Assembly (NCBI RefSeq): GCF_900456775.1
Contig: NZ_UAUL01000001.1
Coordinates: 496,001-560,000, forward strand
Origin: Sarcina ventriculi
Lineage (GTDB): Bacteria > Bacillota > Clostridia > Clostridiales > Clostridiaceae
Direction of reading: 5' to 3'
Length of the DNA: 64,000 nucleotides
Part shown: one piece after another, positions 28,327 through 37,720 of the stretch
Layout: each line of letters starts with the position of its first letter
Numbering within the stretch: the first letter of the stretch is position 1
Notes under the pieces: generated by a model
Database searches by the model: none
Told to the model about the DNA's origin: nothing
Seen by the model: only the letters and a program-made list of their open reading frames with translations
Translations under genes and position numbers: made by a program

Positions 28327-30009
28327 ATGCTACAATATTTACAACGAATTGGTAAAGCAATTATGCTTCCAATTGCTGCACTTCCAATTGCAGGTATACT
28401 TTTAGGTGTTGGTGGTGCCTTTTTAAGTATTGCATCTTTAACTGATGCTCCAGCTGTTTATCAACCATTAATAGCTTTTGTTAATATTCCTGTTGTAACC
28501 ATAATTCTACAAGTTATGAATGATGTTGGTAACATAGTTTTTGGTAATTTACCTATTTTATTTGCAGTAGGTGTTGCTGTTGGTCTTGCAAATAGAGAAA
28601 AAGGAACTTCAGCTTTAGCTGCTATATTTGGCTTTTTAATAATGAACCAAGTTATAAGCACATTGCTTGGTCTTGGTGTAACTAGTCTTGGAGTTTTAAC
28701 TCCAGATAATATTGCTGCTGGATATGAAAATTACGTTACTACATCTTTAGGTATATTTACTCTTAATATGTCAGTGTTTGGTGGTATTATAACTGGTGTT
28801 GTAACTGCACTACTTCATAATAAATTTTATGACATTCAATTACCTCCTGTTATAGGATTTTTCTCTGGAACTAGATTTGTTCCTATAGTTGTTTCACTTG
28901 CTATGGCTGTTGTTGGTGCTATTTTAGCATTCGCTTGGCCTTTTGTTCAAGATGGTATAGCTTTAATTGCACTTGGTGTTAATAATGCTGGAAGTATTGG
29001 AACATTCCTATATGGATTAATTGAAAGAGCATTAATTCCATTTGGTCTTCACCACATATTCTATACTCCATTTTGGTATAGTTCTTTTGTTGAAGGAAAT
29101 GTTATTATTAACGGTTCTCAAACAGTTGTTGCTGGAGCAAACTACGCATACTTTGCTCAACTTGGAAGTATGCAAGATTTAGTTGGTGCATCATCTGCTA
29201 CTATGGCAACTATCGTTAATGGTACTACAAGATTTATGGCTGGTAAGTTCCCATTTATGATGTTTGGTCTTCCTGCAGCTGCTTTCGCAATGTACAAAAC
29301 AGCTTCTCCTACTAAGAAAAAAGTTGTTGGTTCACTTTTAGCATCTGCTGCTATAACTTCATTTTTAACTGGTATAACTGAACCTTTAGAATTTACATTC
29401 TTATTTGTTGCTCCAGTTTTATATGCAGTTCACTGTGTACTTGCAGGATTATCATTCTTCCTAATGGATATACTTCATGTATTTGTAGGTATGACTTTCT
29501 CTGGTGGATTTATTGATTTTACTTTATTTGGATTACTTCCAGCTGGCGCAGGAGTTGCTACTAATTGGTACATGATACTTGCAGTTGGGGCAGTTTACGC
29601 AGTAGTTTACTACTTCTTATTTAAATTCTTAATAGTTAAGTTTAACTTAAAAACTCCTGGTAGAGATGAAAATGAAGAAACTAAACTTTACACTAAAGCT
29701 GATTTCCAAGCTGCTAAAGGACAAGCTGCTGCAAGTAAATCTAATATTGCATCTGGAAATAATGAAATAGTTGAAAAAGCTCCTGCTGTTTTAGAAGCAT
29801 TAGGTGGAGAATCTAATATAGTAAGTGTTGATGCTTGTATAACTAGATTAAGAGTTGAAGTTAAAGACAAATCTAAAGTTGATAAGGATAAACTTAAATC
29901 TTTAGGTGCTGCTGGTGTTATAGAAGTCGGCAAAGGAGTTCAAGCTATTTTCGGTGCTAAAGCTGATGGTTATAAAAATGAAATTAAAAAAATTATGAAT
30001 ATAGACTAA
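28327..30009 (+). CDS. ptsG: PTS glucose-family transporter, EIIC-EIIB
   Basis: This 560-residue protein starts [20 protein letters not shown]. It has an EIIC membrane domain (about 1-440, with [15 protein letters not shown]), a linker, and a C-terminal EIIB domain with the phospho-cysteine in [12 protein letters not shown] (Cys504). There is no EIIA domain, so phosphate must come from a separate EIIA-Glc. The RAT leader identifies it as the GlcT target. GlcT targets usually carry glucose, but related EIICB proteins for N-acetylglucosamine or maltose look similar. The AGGGGGAAA ribosome-binding site is strong. Confidence 0.88.
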   Translation: MLQYLQRIGKAIMLPIAALPIAGILLGVGGAFLSIASLTDAPAVYQPLIAFVNIPVVTIILQVMNDVGNIVFGNLPILFAVGVAVGLANREKGTSALAAIFGFLIMNQVISTLLGLGVTSLGVLTPDNIAAGYENYVTTSLGIFTLNMSVFGGIITGVVTALLHNKFYDIQLPPVIGFFSGTRFVPIVVSLAMAVVGAILAFAWPFVQDGIALIALGVNNAGSIGTFLYGLIERALIPFGLHHIFYTPFWYSSFVEGNVIINGSQTVVAGANYAYFAQLGSMQDLVGASSATMATIVNGTTRFMAGKFPFMMFGLPAAAFAMYKTASPTKKKVVGSLLASAAITSFLTGITEPLEFTFLFVAPVLYAVHCVLAGLSFFLMDILHVFVGMTFSGGFIDFTLFGLLPAGAGVATNWYMILAVGAVYAVVYYFLFKFLIVKFNLKTPGRDENEETKLYTKADFQAAKGQAAASKSNIASGNNEIVEKAPAVLEALGGESNIVSVDACITRLRVEVKDKSKVDKDKLKSLGAAGVIEVGKGVQAIFGAKADGYKNEIKKIMNID

Positions 30010-30016
30010 TTCAAAT

Positions 30017-30056
30017 AAAATGTTAGAAATAGTTTTAACTGTTTCTAACATTTTTT
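30017..30056 (+). terminator. Terminator of the PTS glucose gene
   Basis: AAAATGTTAGAAA pairs with TTTCTAACATTTT around a 12-base loop and ends in a T-run. Confidence 0.88.
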
Positions 30057-30147
30057 AATTTACACTAATTTTTAATATAATTATTATATAAATTAAATAA
30101 TAATTTATTTTATTTAATAATTATTATATCATAACAATGATAAGCTA

Positions 30148-30176
30148 TTGAAAGTGATTTTCATTAATGGTAAGAT
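30148..30176 (+). promoter_or_regulatory. Promoter with overlapping Fur-box-like palindrome
   Basis: TTGAAA (30148-30153) and TAAGAT (30171-30176) are 17 bases apart. The palindrome TGAAAGTGATTTTCA (30149-30163) overlaps the -35 box and matches the 7-1-7 Fur consensus TGATAATNATTATCA at most positions. Repression by Fur is inference. Confidence 0.45.
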
Positions 30177-30239
30177 AAATATGTAATTCTATTAAAAATC
30201 AATCAATCATAGAAGATATTATTTGAAAGCGGTGAAACT

Positions 30240-31550
30240 TTGGACTTAAATGAAACTAAACGAATAGATAAAAATGCTCTTTTATTCACCTTATCATTTG
30301 GTGTTATGGGGGGTATTTTTGGATTAATAAATGATGCTTTTAGATCATATATAAGAATTGTTAATTCTGATGTATCTAAAAATTTTACTATTTATATAGG
30401 AATAGCAATGATTATACTTACTTTAGTTATAATCTCCATAAATAAATTCGGTTTTAAAAAAATATTAATTTTCTTAGAACTGTTAATTATGGTAGCATTT
30501 TTTACAGCTATAACTATTCCAAACTCATACATATTACCTCTTGACATAATAGCACTACAACTTGGATATAAAGCATTTAATTTTATAATAATACTAGTTA
30601 TGGTATCTTATAGCTCAATAGGAAATCGAATATTTAGATTTGCAAGAGCTTTATTATTGTATGTTTTTATTGAAGCTATTGTATCAATGTTTGATGGTAA
30701 ATTAGTTATCTACATATTTAAAAACTTCTTAAATATTACATATGCAAAAGCAGATCTTTTATCAAAAAATGTTGATAAATTATCTAGCTTACAATTACAT
30801 AGTTACTTGATCTCTTATAAAATAGTAATAATCTTAGGTATACTTCTTACTATTTTTAGTCTATCTTTCTTATTATTCATAAAGGAAAAAGAGAGTGACT
30901 TCAGAGATCCAATACAATTTAATAATTGGAAAGAAAAAATAGGTGCATACATAGATTTTGGAATTTTTAAAGATAAATATATTATTATATGGATAATATA
31001 CTCTACTCTTATGAGCTTAGATTCTACTCTAATTGCTCCTAATTTAGCAGTATATTTGAGTAATTACTTACATATTGAAAGAGGTGTTGTTTCAACATTA
31101 ATATCAGCTAAAAGTTTTGGTGAAGTTTTACTTTTACTTATAACACCTTTCCTAGTTAAAAAATTAGGTGCTATAAAAGCTTTCTCACTACTTTTACTTT
31201 TCTCAGCACCGTTAATGCTACTTTTAACATTTGGTACTTCATTTGGTACATCTACAATACTTGTAATAGGTATTGCACTGTTTTTTAGATATGGGTTTAC
31301 TATGGCTACACATCCAATACAAAACAGTTTAGAACTACTTCTTGTTAAGAAAAATTTAAGAGCCTTTTTAGTAGCATCAACAGTAGCACTTGATGGAATT
31401 ATATCATCTTTTGTAGGCTTTTATGGAAAAAAAGTTTTTTTCTATAGTGCATCTGGATATCAAAGCTTATTTATGATATTTACTGTTGTATTTGTCATAA
31501 GTGCTATATTAATTTACTTTGGTTATAGAAAAAGATTTAAAACACTTTAA
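30240..31550 (+). CDS. MFS transporter of unknown substrate
   Basis: This 436-residue protein has about twelve membrane segments arranged as two halves with a charged central loop (KEKESDFRDPIQFNNWKEK, about 218-236), as in MFS exporters. The second half begins with LMSLDSTLIAPNLAVYLSNYL. I do not recognise a specific subfamily. The start is TTG at 30240 after GAAAGCGGTG; no in-frame ATG or GTG is available nearby. A Fur-box-like promoter suggests a link to iron, but no iron genes are adjacent. Confidence 0.75.
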   Translation: MDLNETKRIDKNALLFTLSFGVMGGIFGLINDAFRSYIRIVNSDVSKNFTIYIGIAMIILTLVIISINKFGFKKILIFLELLIMVAFFTAITIPNSYILPLDIIALQLGYKAFNFIIILVMVSYSSIGNRIFRFARALLLYVFIEAIVSMFDGKLVIYIFKNFLNITYAKADLLSKNVDKLSSLQLHSYLISYKIVIILGILLTIFSLSFLLFIKEKESDFRDPIQFNNWKEKIGAYIDFGIFKDKYIIIWIIYSTLMSLDSTLIAPNLAVYLSNYLHIERGVVSTLISAKSFGEVLLLLITPFLVKKLGAIKAFSLLLLFSAPLMLLLTFGTSFGTSTILVIGIALFFRYGFTMATHPIQNSLELLLVKKNLRAFLVASTVALDGIISSFVGFYGKKVFFYSASGYQSLFMIFTVVFVISAILIYFGYRKRFKTL

Positions 31551-31560
31551 TTTATATAAA

Positions 31561-31608
31561 AATATCACAAAGCTTATAGCTATAAGCTTTGTGATATTTT
31601 TATTTTTT
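31561..31608 (+). terminator. Strong terminator after the MFS gene
   Basis: AATATCACAAAGCTTATAG pairs perfectly with CTATAAGCTTTGTGATATT and is followed by TTTATTTTTT. Confidence 0.93.
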
Positions 31609-31732
31609 GTGTTATAATAATCTTTGCTATTAGAAATAATCTATAATAATATATATCTTAAAGCAGATATTTTACTGTAAATAATTAATTTTTATATAAA
31701 TTACTAAAATTTTATAATTAGGAGGAAAAGTT

Positions 31733-33325
31733 TTGAGTTTAATAGATGAAATAAAAAAAAGAAGAACCTTTGCTATAATCTCTCACCCTGATGCTGGTAA
31801 AACCACACTTACTGAAAAGTTCCTGTTATATGGAGGAGCTATAAGAATGGCTGGTTCTGTTAAAGCTAGAAAAGCTGCTACTCATGCAGTATCTGACTGG
31901 ATGGAAATTGAAAAACAAAGAGGTATTTCTGTTACATCTTCTGTTATGCAATTTAACTATGATGGATATTGTATAAATATATTAGATACACCAGGACACC
32001 AAGACTTCTCAGAAGATACTTATAGAACACTTATAGCAGCTGATTCTGCTGTAATGGTTATTGATGGTGCTAAGGGTGTCGAAGATCAAACAAGAAAATT
32101 ATTCCATGTTTGTTCTTTAAGAGAAATTCCTATATTTACATTCATAAACAAAATGGATAGAGAAACTAGAGATCCTTTTGAACTTCTTGAAGATATTGAA
32201 TCAGAACTTGGTATAAAATCTTACCCTATGAATTGGCCAATTGGTGTTGGTAAAGATTTTAAAGGCGTTTACGACCGTAAAGAAGAAAAAGTTATTATTT
32301 TTGAAGGTGGAAATCATGGTCAAAATGAAGTTAAAGAAACTATCATTGATATAAATGATGAAAACATTCAAAATGTATTAGGGGAAAACCTTTATGAAAA
32401 ACTTATGGAAGATATTGAACTTTTAGATATAGCTGGTGATGATTTTTCTGAAGAAAAGGTTAGAGTTGGAGAACTTACCCCAGTATTTTTCGGTTCTGCT
32501 TTAACAAACTTTGGTGTTGAACCATTTTTAAAGGAATTTTTAAACCTTACATCATCTCCTCTTCCTAGAAATTCTAGCATAGGAGAAATTGATACCTTTG
32601 AAGAACCTTTCTCTGCTTTTGTATTTAAAATACAAGCTAATATGAATAAAGCTCATAGAGATAGACTTGCATTTATGAGAATTTGTTCAGGTAAATTTGA
32701 AAAAGGTTTAGAAGTTAACCATGTTCAAGGTGGAAAAAAAGTTAAACTTACTCAACCTCAACAATTTTTAGCTCAAGATAGAGAAATCGTTGAGGAGGCT
32801 TATGCGGGAGACATAATTGGTGTATTTGACCCAGGAATATTTTCAATTGGAGATACTTTATGTGTAAACCCTAAAAAATTCAAATTTGACGGTATCCCAA
32901 CATTTGCACCTGAACATTTCGCAAGAGTTAAACCTGTGGATACAATGAAAAGAAAGCAATTTATAAAAGGTGTAACTCAAATAGCACAAGAAGGTGCAAT
33001 TCAAGTCTTTAAAGAACTTCATATAGGAATGGAAGAAATTATAGTTGGAGTTGTCGGCGTTCTTCAATTTGAAGTTTTAGAATTTAGGCTTAAAAGTGAA
33101 TATAACGTTGATATAAAAATGGATAGATTACCATTTAGATATGTTCGTTGGATAGAAAATGATAATGTTGATGTTGATAAATTAAACCTTACATCAGATA
33201 CTAAAAAAGTTAAGGACCTTAGAGATAGAAATCTTTTAATATTCCAAAATGATTGGGGTATTAGTTGGGCACTTGAACATAATTCTGGACTTATCTTATC
33301 TGATGTAGGAAAAGTTACTGATTAA
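31733..33325 (+). CDS. prfC: Peptide chain release factor 3
   Basis: This 530-residue translational GTPase has G1 SHPDAGKTTL (17-26), the switch I RGISVTSSVMQF region, G3 DTPGHQDF, and G4 NKMDR. The length and C-terminal domain (QFEVLEFRLKSEYNVDIKMDRLPF) match RF3. It recycles RF1/RF2 after termination. The start is TTG at 31733 directly behind AGGAGGAAAAG. It is flanked by terminators on both sides and so is a single-gene unit. Confidence 0.97.
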   Translation: MSLIDEIKKRRTFAIISHPDAGKTTLTEKFLLYGGAIRMAGSVKARKAATHAVSDWMEIEKQRGISVTSSVMQFNYDGYCINILDTPGHQDFSEDTYRTLIAADSAVMVIDGAKGVEDQTRKLFHVCSLREIPIFTFINKMDRETRDPFELLEDIESELGIKSYPMNWPIGVGKDFKGVYDRKEEKVIIFEGGNHGQNEVKETIIDINDENIQNVLGENLYEKLMEDIELLDIAGDDFSEEKVRVGELTPVFFGSALTNFGVEPFLKEFLNLTSSPLPRNSSIGEIDTFEEPFSAFVFKIQANMNKAHRDRLAFMRICSGKFEKGLEVNHVQGGKKVKLTQPQQFLAQDREIVEEAYAGDIIGVFDPGIFSIGDTLCVNPKKFKFDGIPTFAPEHFARVKPVDTMKRKQFIKGVTQIAQEGAIQVFKELHIGMEEIIVGVVGVLQFEVLEFRLKSEYNVDIKMDRLPFRYVRWIENDNVDVDKLNLTSDTKKVKDLRDRNLLIFQNDWGISWALEHNSGLILSDVGKVTD

Positions 33326-33356
33326 TCTAAACTTTATATAAATTTAAACAAAAAAA

Positions 33357-33407
33357 ACAAATTACTAAATCTGCAAAATTTTAATTATGCAGATTTATGT
33401 AACTTGT
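33357..33407. terminator. Bidirectional terminator between prfC and a HAD gene
   Basis: ACAAATTACTAAATCTGCA pairs with TGCAGATTTATGTAACTTGT with small mismatches and is flanked by A and T runs. It serves both convergent genes. Confidence 0.78.
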
Positions 33408-33426
33408 TTTTTATTTTAAGTCTGCA

Positions 33427-34260
33427 TTATATTCCTAAAACAATTTTCTCTATTGCTTTTCCAACTCCGTCGCATTCATTATTATCTGTTATATACTTTG
33501 CGGCTTCTTTAACATCTTTCCTTGCATTACCCATAGCAATTCCAAAACCTGCATTTTGTATCATTGATAAATCATTTTCACTATCTCCAATACAAATTAT
33601 TTCATTTTCTTTTATTCCTAATATTTTTGCAAGTTGCTTTATTCCACTCCATTTGCATGTACCCTTTGGCATAACTTCAAAATTATTTGACCAAGAACTT
33701 ACAACCTCTAAACCTTCTATTTCTCTCAATTCTTTTTTTGCTCTATTCAAAGCATCAATATTTTCATTTTCTATACATATAGCTTTCAAAATATCTCCTT
33801 CATTTTCTTTAAAAGCTTTATCTACATCTACATTTTCAAGTATTGTTATTTTATCTTCATTTCTTTTAGCTTTTCTGTTTGTTTGCTTATAGGCATGATT
33901 TTCATTTAATGTTTTTTCTAAGATTATTCCATTATATAAATTATAATAAACATTTAAATTATGTTTTTTAATAATAGAATCTATTACTTTAAGCTGGTCA
34001 TAAGTTAATGCAGATTTATATATAATCTCTTCTTTATCTTGCTCTTTTATAAACCCTCCATTTGATGCAACTATTGGGGTTTCTATTCCAAGTAAATCTG
34101 CATAAATTTTAGCCGATTTAAATATTCTTCCTGTAGTTATAGCAACCACTATTCCCTTTTCTATTGCTTCTTTTATTGCTTTTTTATTTCTCTCACTTAC
34201 TTCATGCTTGCTATTTAAAAGAGTTCCATCCATATCTATACAAATCATTTTATATTCCAT
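33427..34260 (-). CDS. Cof-type HAD phosphatase
   Basis: This 277-residue enzyme has motif I IDMDGTLLNS, T-T-G-R as motif II, and the C-terminal CIGDSENDLSMIQNAG motif. It is related to, but clearly different from, the HAD gene at 26228. Its substrate is unknown. The likely start is ATG at 34260, yet the only good ribosome-binding site, GGAGG at 34292-34296, is over 30 bases upstream and is separated from the ATG by a small hairpin. A stop codon precludes a longer frame. A second ATG at 34248 has no better site. Confidence 0.88.
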   Translation of the reverse strand: MEYKMICIDMDGTLLNSKHEVSERNKKAIKEAIEKGIVVAITTGRIFKSAKIYADLLGIETPIVASNGGFIKEQDKEEIIYKSALTYDQLKVIDSIIKKHNLNVYYNLYNGIILEKTLNENHAYKQTNRKAKRNEDKITILENVDVDKAFKENEGDILKAICIENENIDALNRAKKELREIEGLEVVSSWSNNFEVMPKGTCKWSGIKQLAKILGIKENEIICIGDSENDLSMIQNAGFGIAMGNARKDVKEAAKYITDNNECDGVGKAIEKIVLGI

Positions 34261-34456
34261 AATTAAATTTATTGCTATATTTTAGCAATGTCCTCCTTTA
34301 TTACAATATTTATTTTTTACTTTTATATAATTTGAATAATTAAAAATTAATATTACATATGTACTAACCTTATATTATCCAATTATTTATTAAATACATA
34401 ATCATATTTTTTCTGTGGAATAATATTATTAAAATAATTGAAGGGAGGTCTTTTTA

Positions 34457-34678
34457 ATGCAAAAAAATAAAGTTACAGAAAATACCAAAGTAAAGCATAA
34501 TACCTATGCTCCAGATATGAGAAATTTTTTGGAACCAGCTCCTGAGGATTTAATTTCTGGGGAAGGTAAAACTAAAACAACTTTACCAGATCACACTAAA
34601 GACCCAATAGTATGTAACAATATTGCTTCTCAAGAATTTGATTATACTGACAATTTAATCGATAGTGGAAAGCTATAA
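34457..34678 (+). CDS. Small acidic protein of unknown function
   Basis: This 73-residue protein is preceded by a strong GAAGGGAGG site. It is hydrophilic and has no signal or membrane segment. It contains a proline-rich middle (DMRNFLEPAPEDLISGEGK) and an acidic end. I do not recognise it. The good start signals, own terminator and lack of overlap with another gene support a real gene. Confidence 0.72.
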   Translation: MQKNKVTENTKVKHNTYAPDMRNFLEPAPEDLISGEGKTKTTLPDHTKDPIVCNNIASQEFDYTDNLIDSGKL

Positions 34679-34732
34679 TATTACACAAACTAACTTTACT
34701 GTAAAGTAAATTAAACCACATTTGTACTAAAA

Positions 34733-34760
34733 GAGGCTGTATTATAAATAATACAGCTTC
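34733..34760. terminator. Bidirectional terminator
   Basis: GAGGCTGTATTAT pairs with ATAATACAGCTTC (one G-U pair) around a 2-base loop, with CTTTTATT on one side and TTTTAG-type sequence on the other. It separates the small gene from the convergent aminopeptidase gene. Confidence 0.75.
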
Positions 34761-34766
34761 CTTTTA

Positions 34767-36068
34767 TTAAATTTTATAAAATTCTTCAAAAGATTTTATA
34801 CAATCACTATGATCCTTAACTGCCGCAAGTTCTCTTATTGAATGCATTGAAAGTATTGGAGTTCCCATATCAACTATTCTTATTGGAAGATGTGTTGAAG
34901 ATATTGGTCCTATTGTTGAACCTCCTCTTAAATCTGACCTATTAACAAATCTTTGAACATTAACTCCAGCCTTTCTACATATCAATTCATAAGCAGTTGA
35001 TGTGTCACTATCAGTTGCATAACTTTGAGATGCCGCAATCTTTATGACAGGTCCACCATTTAAAACTGGTCTTACAGTTGGATCATGTTTTTCAGGTACA
35101 TTTGGATGAACTGCATGAGCTAAATCTGCTGATATTAAGAATGATTTAGAAACAGCTCTTAAAAAATCTTCTCTTCCCTTTCCAAGACCTAAAACTATTC
35201 TCTCTAAAATCATTGATAGCATTTCAGAATCTCCACCTTGTTTTGTAGAGCTTCCAACCTCTTCATTATCAGTAGCAATCATTATATTAGTAGCTAAATT
35301 TACATCAGCGCTAATTAAAGCCTCAATTCCAGCATGAACCATAGCTAAATCATCTAATCTTCCAGAAGATATAAATTCTTCATTTAATCCCATTAAACAT
35401 CCTTTTTCATATTCATAAGGATAAAGTTCAAAATCTATAATAGCTTCCTTTGAAACATTTAATTCTTTCGCTAAAAGTTCTAAAAGATAATTTCCTTTTT
35501 CTAATTTTTCATTTATTAAAGATAGAAGTGGAAGAGTATCTTTTTGTCTATTTATCTTAAATCCATCATTAACTTCTCTATTCATATGAATTGCAAGATT
35601 TGGAATTACAAGAATTGGTCTTTTTATGTTCACAAGTTTACTAACTGGATATAGAGGATTATCTCCTTCTAAAGTAACTCTACCAGCTAAAGCTAATGGT
35701 CTGTCAAACCATGTATTTAATATTGGTCCTCCATAAACTTCTGTATTTAACTTAACATAAGCATTTTCAACTACAATATCTGGATTTGGTTTAATCCTAA
35801 ATCCTGGTGAATCAGTATGAGCACCTACAAGTTTAAAACCATGCTCTGCCACATCACCATTTCCTACTTTAAAAGCTACAATAGCAGAATTATTTTTAGT
35901 TACATAATATTTTCCTTTAGGAACTAAACTCCATTTGTTCTCTTCTTTTAATTCTATAAATCCTTCTTTATTTAATCTATCTTTTACATTTTCTACAGCA
36001 TGAAAAGCTGTTGGACTATTATAAGCAAAATCTATTAAATCAAGGGCAATTTCTCTTGAGTTATTCAT
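34767..36068 (-). CDS. M18-family aminopeptidase
   Basis: This 433-residue zinc aminopeptidase has the metal-binding segments VGAHTDSPGFRIKP, TDNEEVGSS with the catalytic Glu, and a C-terminal MHSIRE motif with a ligand His. It matches the M18 (aspartyl aminopeptidase-like) family in length and order. It acts on N-terminal acidic residues of cytosolic peptides. It stands alone behind GGAG and a terminator. Confidence 0.94.
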   Translation of the reverse strand: MNNSREIALDLIDFAYNSPTAFHAVENVKDRLNKEGFIELKEENKWSLVPKGKYYVTKNNSAIVAFKVGNGDVAEHGFKLVGAHTDSPGFRIKPNPDIVVENAYVKLNTEVYGGPILNTWFDRPLALAGRVTLEGDNPLYPVSKLVNIKRPILVIPNLAIHMNREVNDGFKINRQKDTLPLLSLINEKLEKGNYLLELLAKELNVSKEAIIDFELYPYEYEKGCLMGLNEEFISSGRLDDLAMVHAGIEALISADVNLATNIMIATDNEEVGSSTKQGGDSEMLSMILERIVLGLGKGREDFLRAVSKSFLISADLAHAVHPNVPEKHDPTVRPVLNGGPVIKIAASQSYATDSDTSTAYELICRKAGVNVQRFVNRSDLRGGSTIGPISSTHLPIRIVDMGTPILSMHSIRELAAVKDHSDCIKSFEEFYKI

Positions 36069-36157
36069 AAAAATCTCCTTTCAAGTTTAATTAATCTATC
36101 TATACTTTAACACATATATCATTTTTAGTGAACTAACTATCCTATCTCTCTGTAATA

Positions 36158-37401
36158 TTAACCAATCTTTACATAAGATGAACTTACATACCCTTCTATT
36201 CTCTTTCCATTAATATAATAAGCTATCTTTAACCATTTTCCATCTTCATTTAATATAATAACTTGTGATTTAGGTTTCAATGTTCCAATTACAGCATAAT
36301 TAGTTCCCGCCCCTTTTCTTACATTTAAATTTGCATTTGTATTTGTCGTAACACCTGTTTTATAAGTTATCGTAGAACCCGAATTATTATTTGTATTATT
36401 GTTTGAAGAATTTCCCAAAATAGTTACATAAGACTTCGATACATATCCTTCTCTTCCATCATATTTAACTTTATAAAAACTATTCTCTTCACCCATTATA
36501 GTTACTTGCTTTCCATTATAAAGTCTATCTACTACCGAATAATTAGTTCCTGGACCTTTTCTTACATTTAATGATGTATCAACCTTTACAACTCCTACTT
36601 TAGTAGTCGCTTCTGTATTATTACCATTATTTACATTATTATCTTCATATCCATTATAAGCCTTCGCTTCTGTAATCAAATTATAAATTCGTTGTCCATA
36701 AGTATCATTGTTTTTAGCAGCATCAACTAATGAACTATATTTGCTTGTACTATATCCTGGAACAGCCCATTTCCCTGAAAGTTCTTCAACAGACTGTGCA
36801 CTTCCTCTTGTTACATATTTAAATCTTGAATCAACTAAATCTAAAACCAAAGAATCTTTTGAAGCATAAGCTTTTAAATGTTGCACTTGTGCTCTTAACC
36901 CAAGTCTTGGAGTTTTAAATTTTTCCTTAACTCCAGCTGCTCCTGTTGCTCCAAGTCCAGCATAATTATTATCATTAGCATCAACTATTCCACCATATTG
37001 AAAATACCCTGTTTCCCAAATTGCTTGAGCTATAACTATATCTGGTCTAACCTTTTCGATATTAGCCTCTTCATAAGCTAAATCCACAAATTCATCTATG
37101 CTACAATTTAATTTATATACATAGCCTTTTTTTCTGCTATTTCATTAAAATATTTTTTAAATCCCTCCTTGCTAACCTCTGCATTCCCCATTATGCTGTG
37201 AGTTTGATAATATATTTGAGTTGATTTTTCTAATGAATCATCAATTGCAGGTCCATCTATATACATAGCATCATTATTATCTTTTATATCAATAATTTTT
37301 TCTTCTAAATTATCCTCTGCTAAAACACATGTATTATTTATAAAAATGCCTGTTCCTAAACCTAATATCATCATAAAACTACACAATTTTTTTCTTTTCA
37401 T
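36158..37401 (-). pseudogene. Secreted glucosaminidase with two SH3b domains, frameshifted
   Basis: Two adjacent frames read as one protein broken by a single-base shift. The first (37401 to 37108, 97 residues) starts MKRKKLCSFMMILGLGTGIF with a signal peptide ending near CVLAEDN. The second carries a glucosaminidase domain (AQAIWETGYFQYGG with the catalytic Glu) and two SH3b repeats, each with the LNVRKGPGTNYSV or LNVRKGAGTNYAV signature. The shift lies at a run of seven A (37127-37133). One extra A joins the frames as GCA GAA AAA AAA GGC and reads KKGYVYKLNCSIDEFVDLAYEE. The joined product would be about 412 residues. This is a real mutation, a phase-variable tract or a sequencing error; I cannot tell which. 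Confidence 0.85.
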
Positions 37402-37720
37402 TGAATTTCCCCCTAATATTCAATTTTTAATATTTATATTGGTAAATTTAAATAATAGCATAAAATTTTATTAATATCCTTATAATATATTGTACCACAA
37501 TTTGTATTAATTAAATTAATTTTGTAATATTTATGTATTATTTGATTATTTAAACAATTTATTTTCTAGATTTATATGTAAATAAACATGATTATTAAAA
37601 TCATTCTTATTTAAGTAAATTTTTTCTAATTTTTTTATTTTTTTTTTAAATTTTAGTGTTTTATTTCATATATTAATGTTATAATAATGCTCATGTAGTT
37701 TAGGAAAAGGAGGAAATGAT
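37402..37720. other. AT-rich intergenic stretch without a gene
   Basis: This divergent region between the glucosaminidase and the metal exporter is almost pure A/T with long T-runs near 37640. It must carry two divergent promoters. I see only a weak TATAAT at about 37679-37684 for the rightward gene. Confidence 0.5.
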
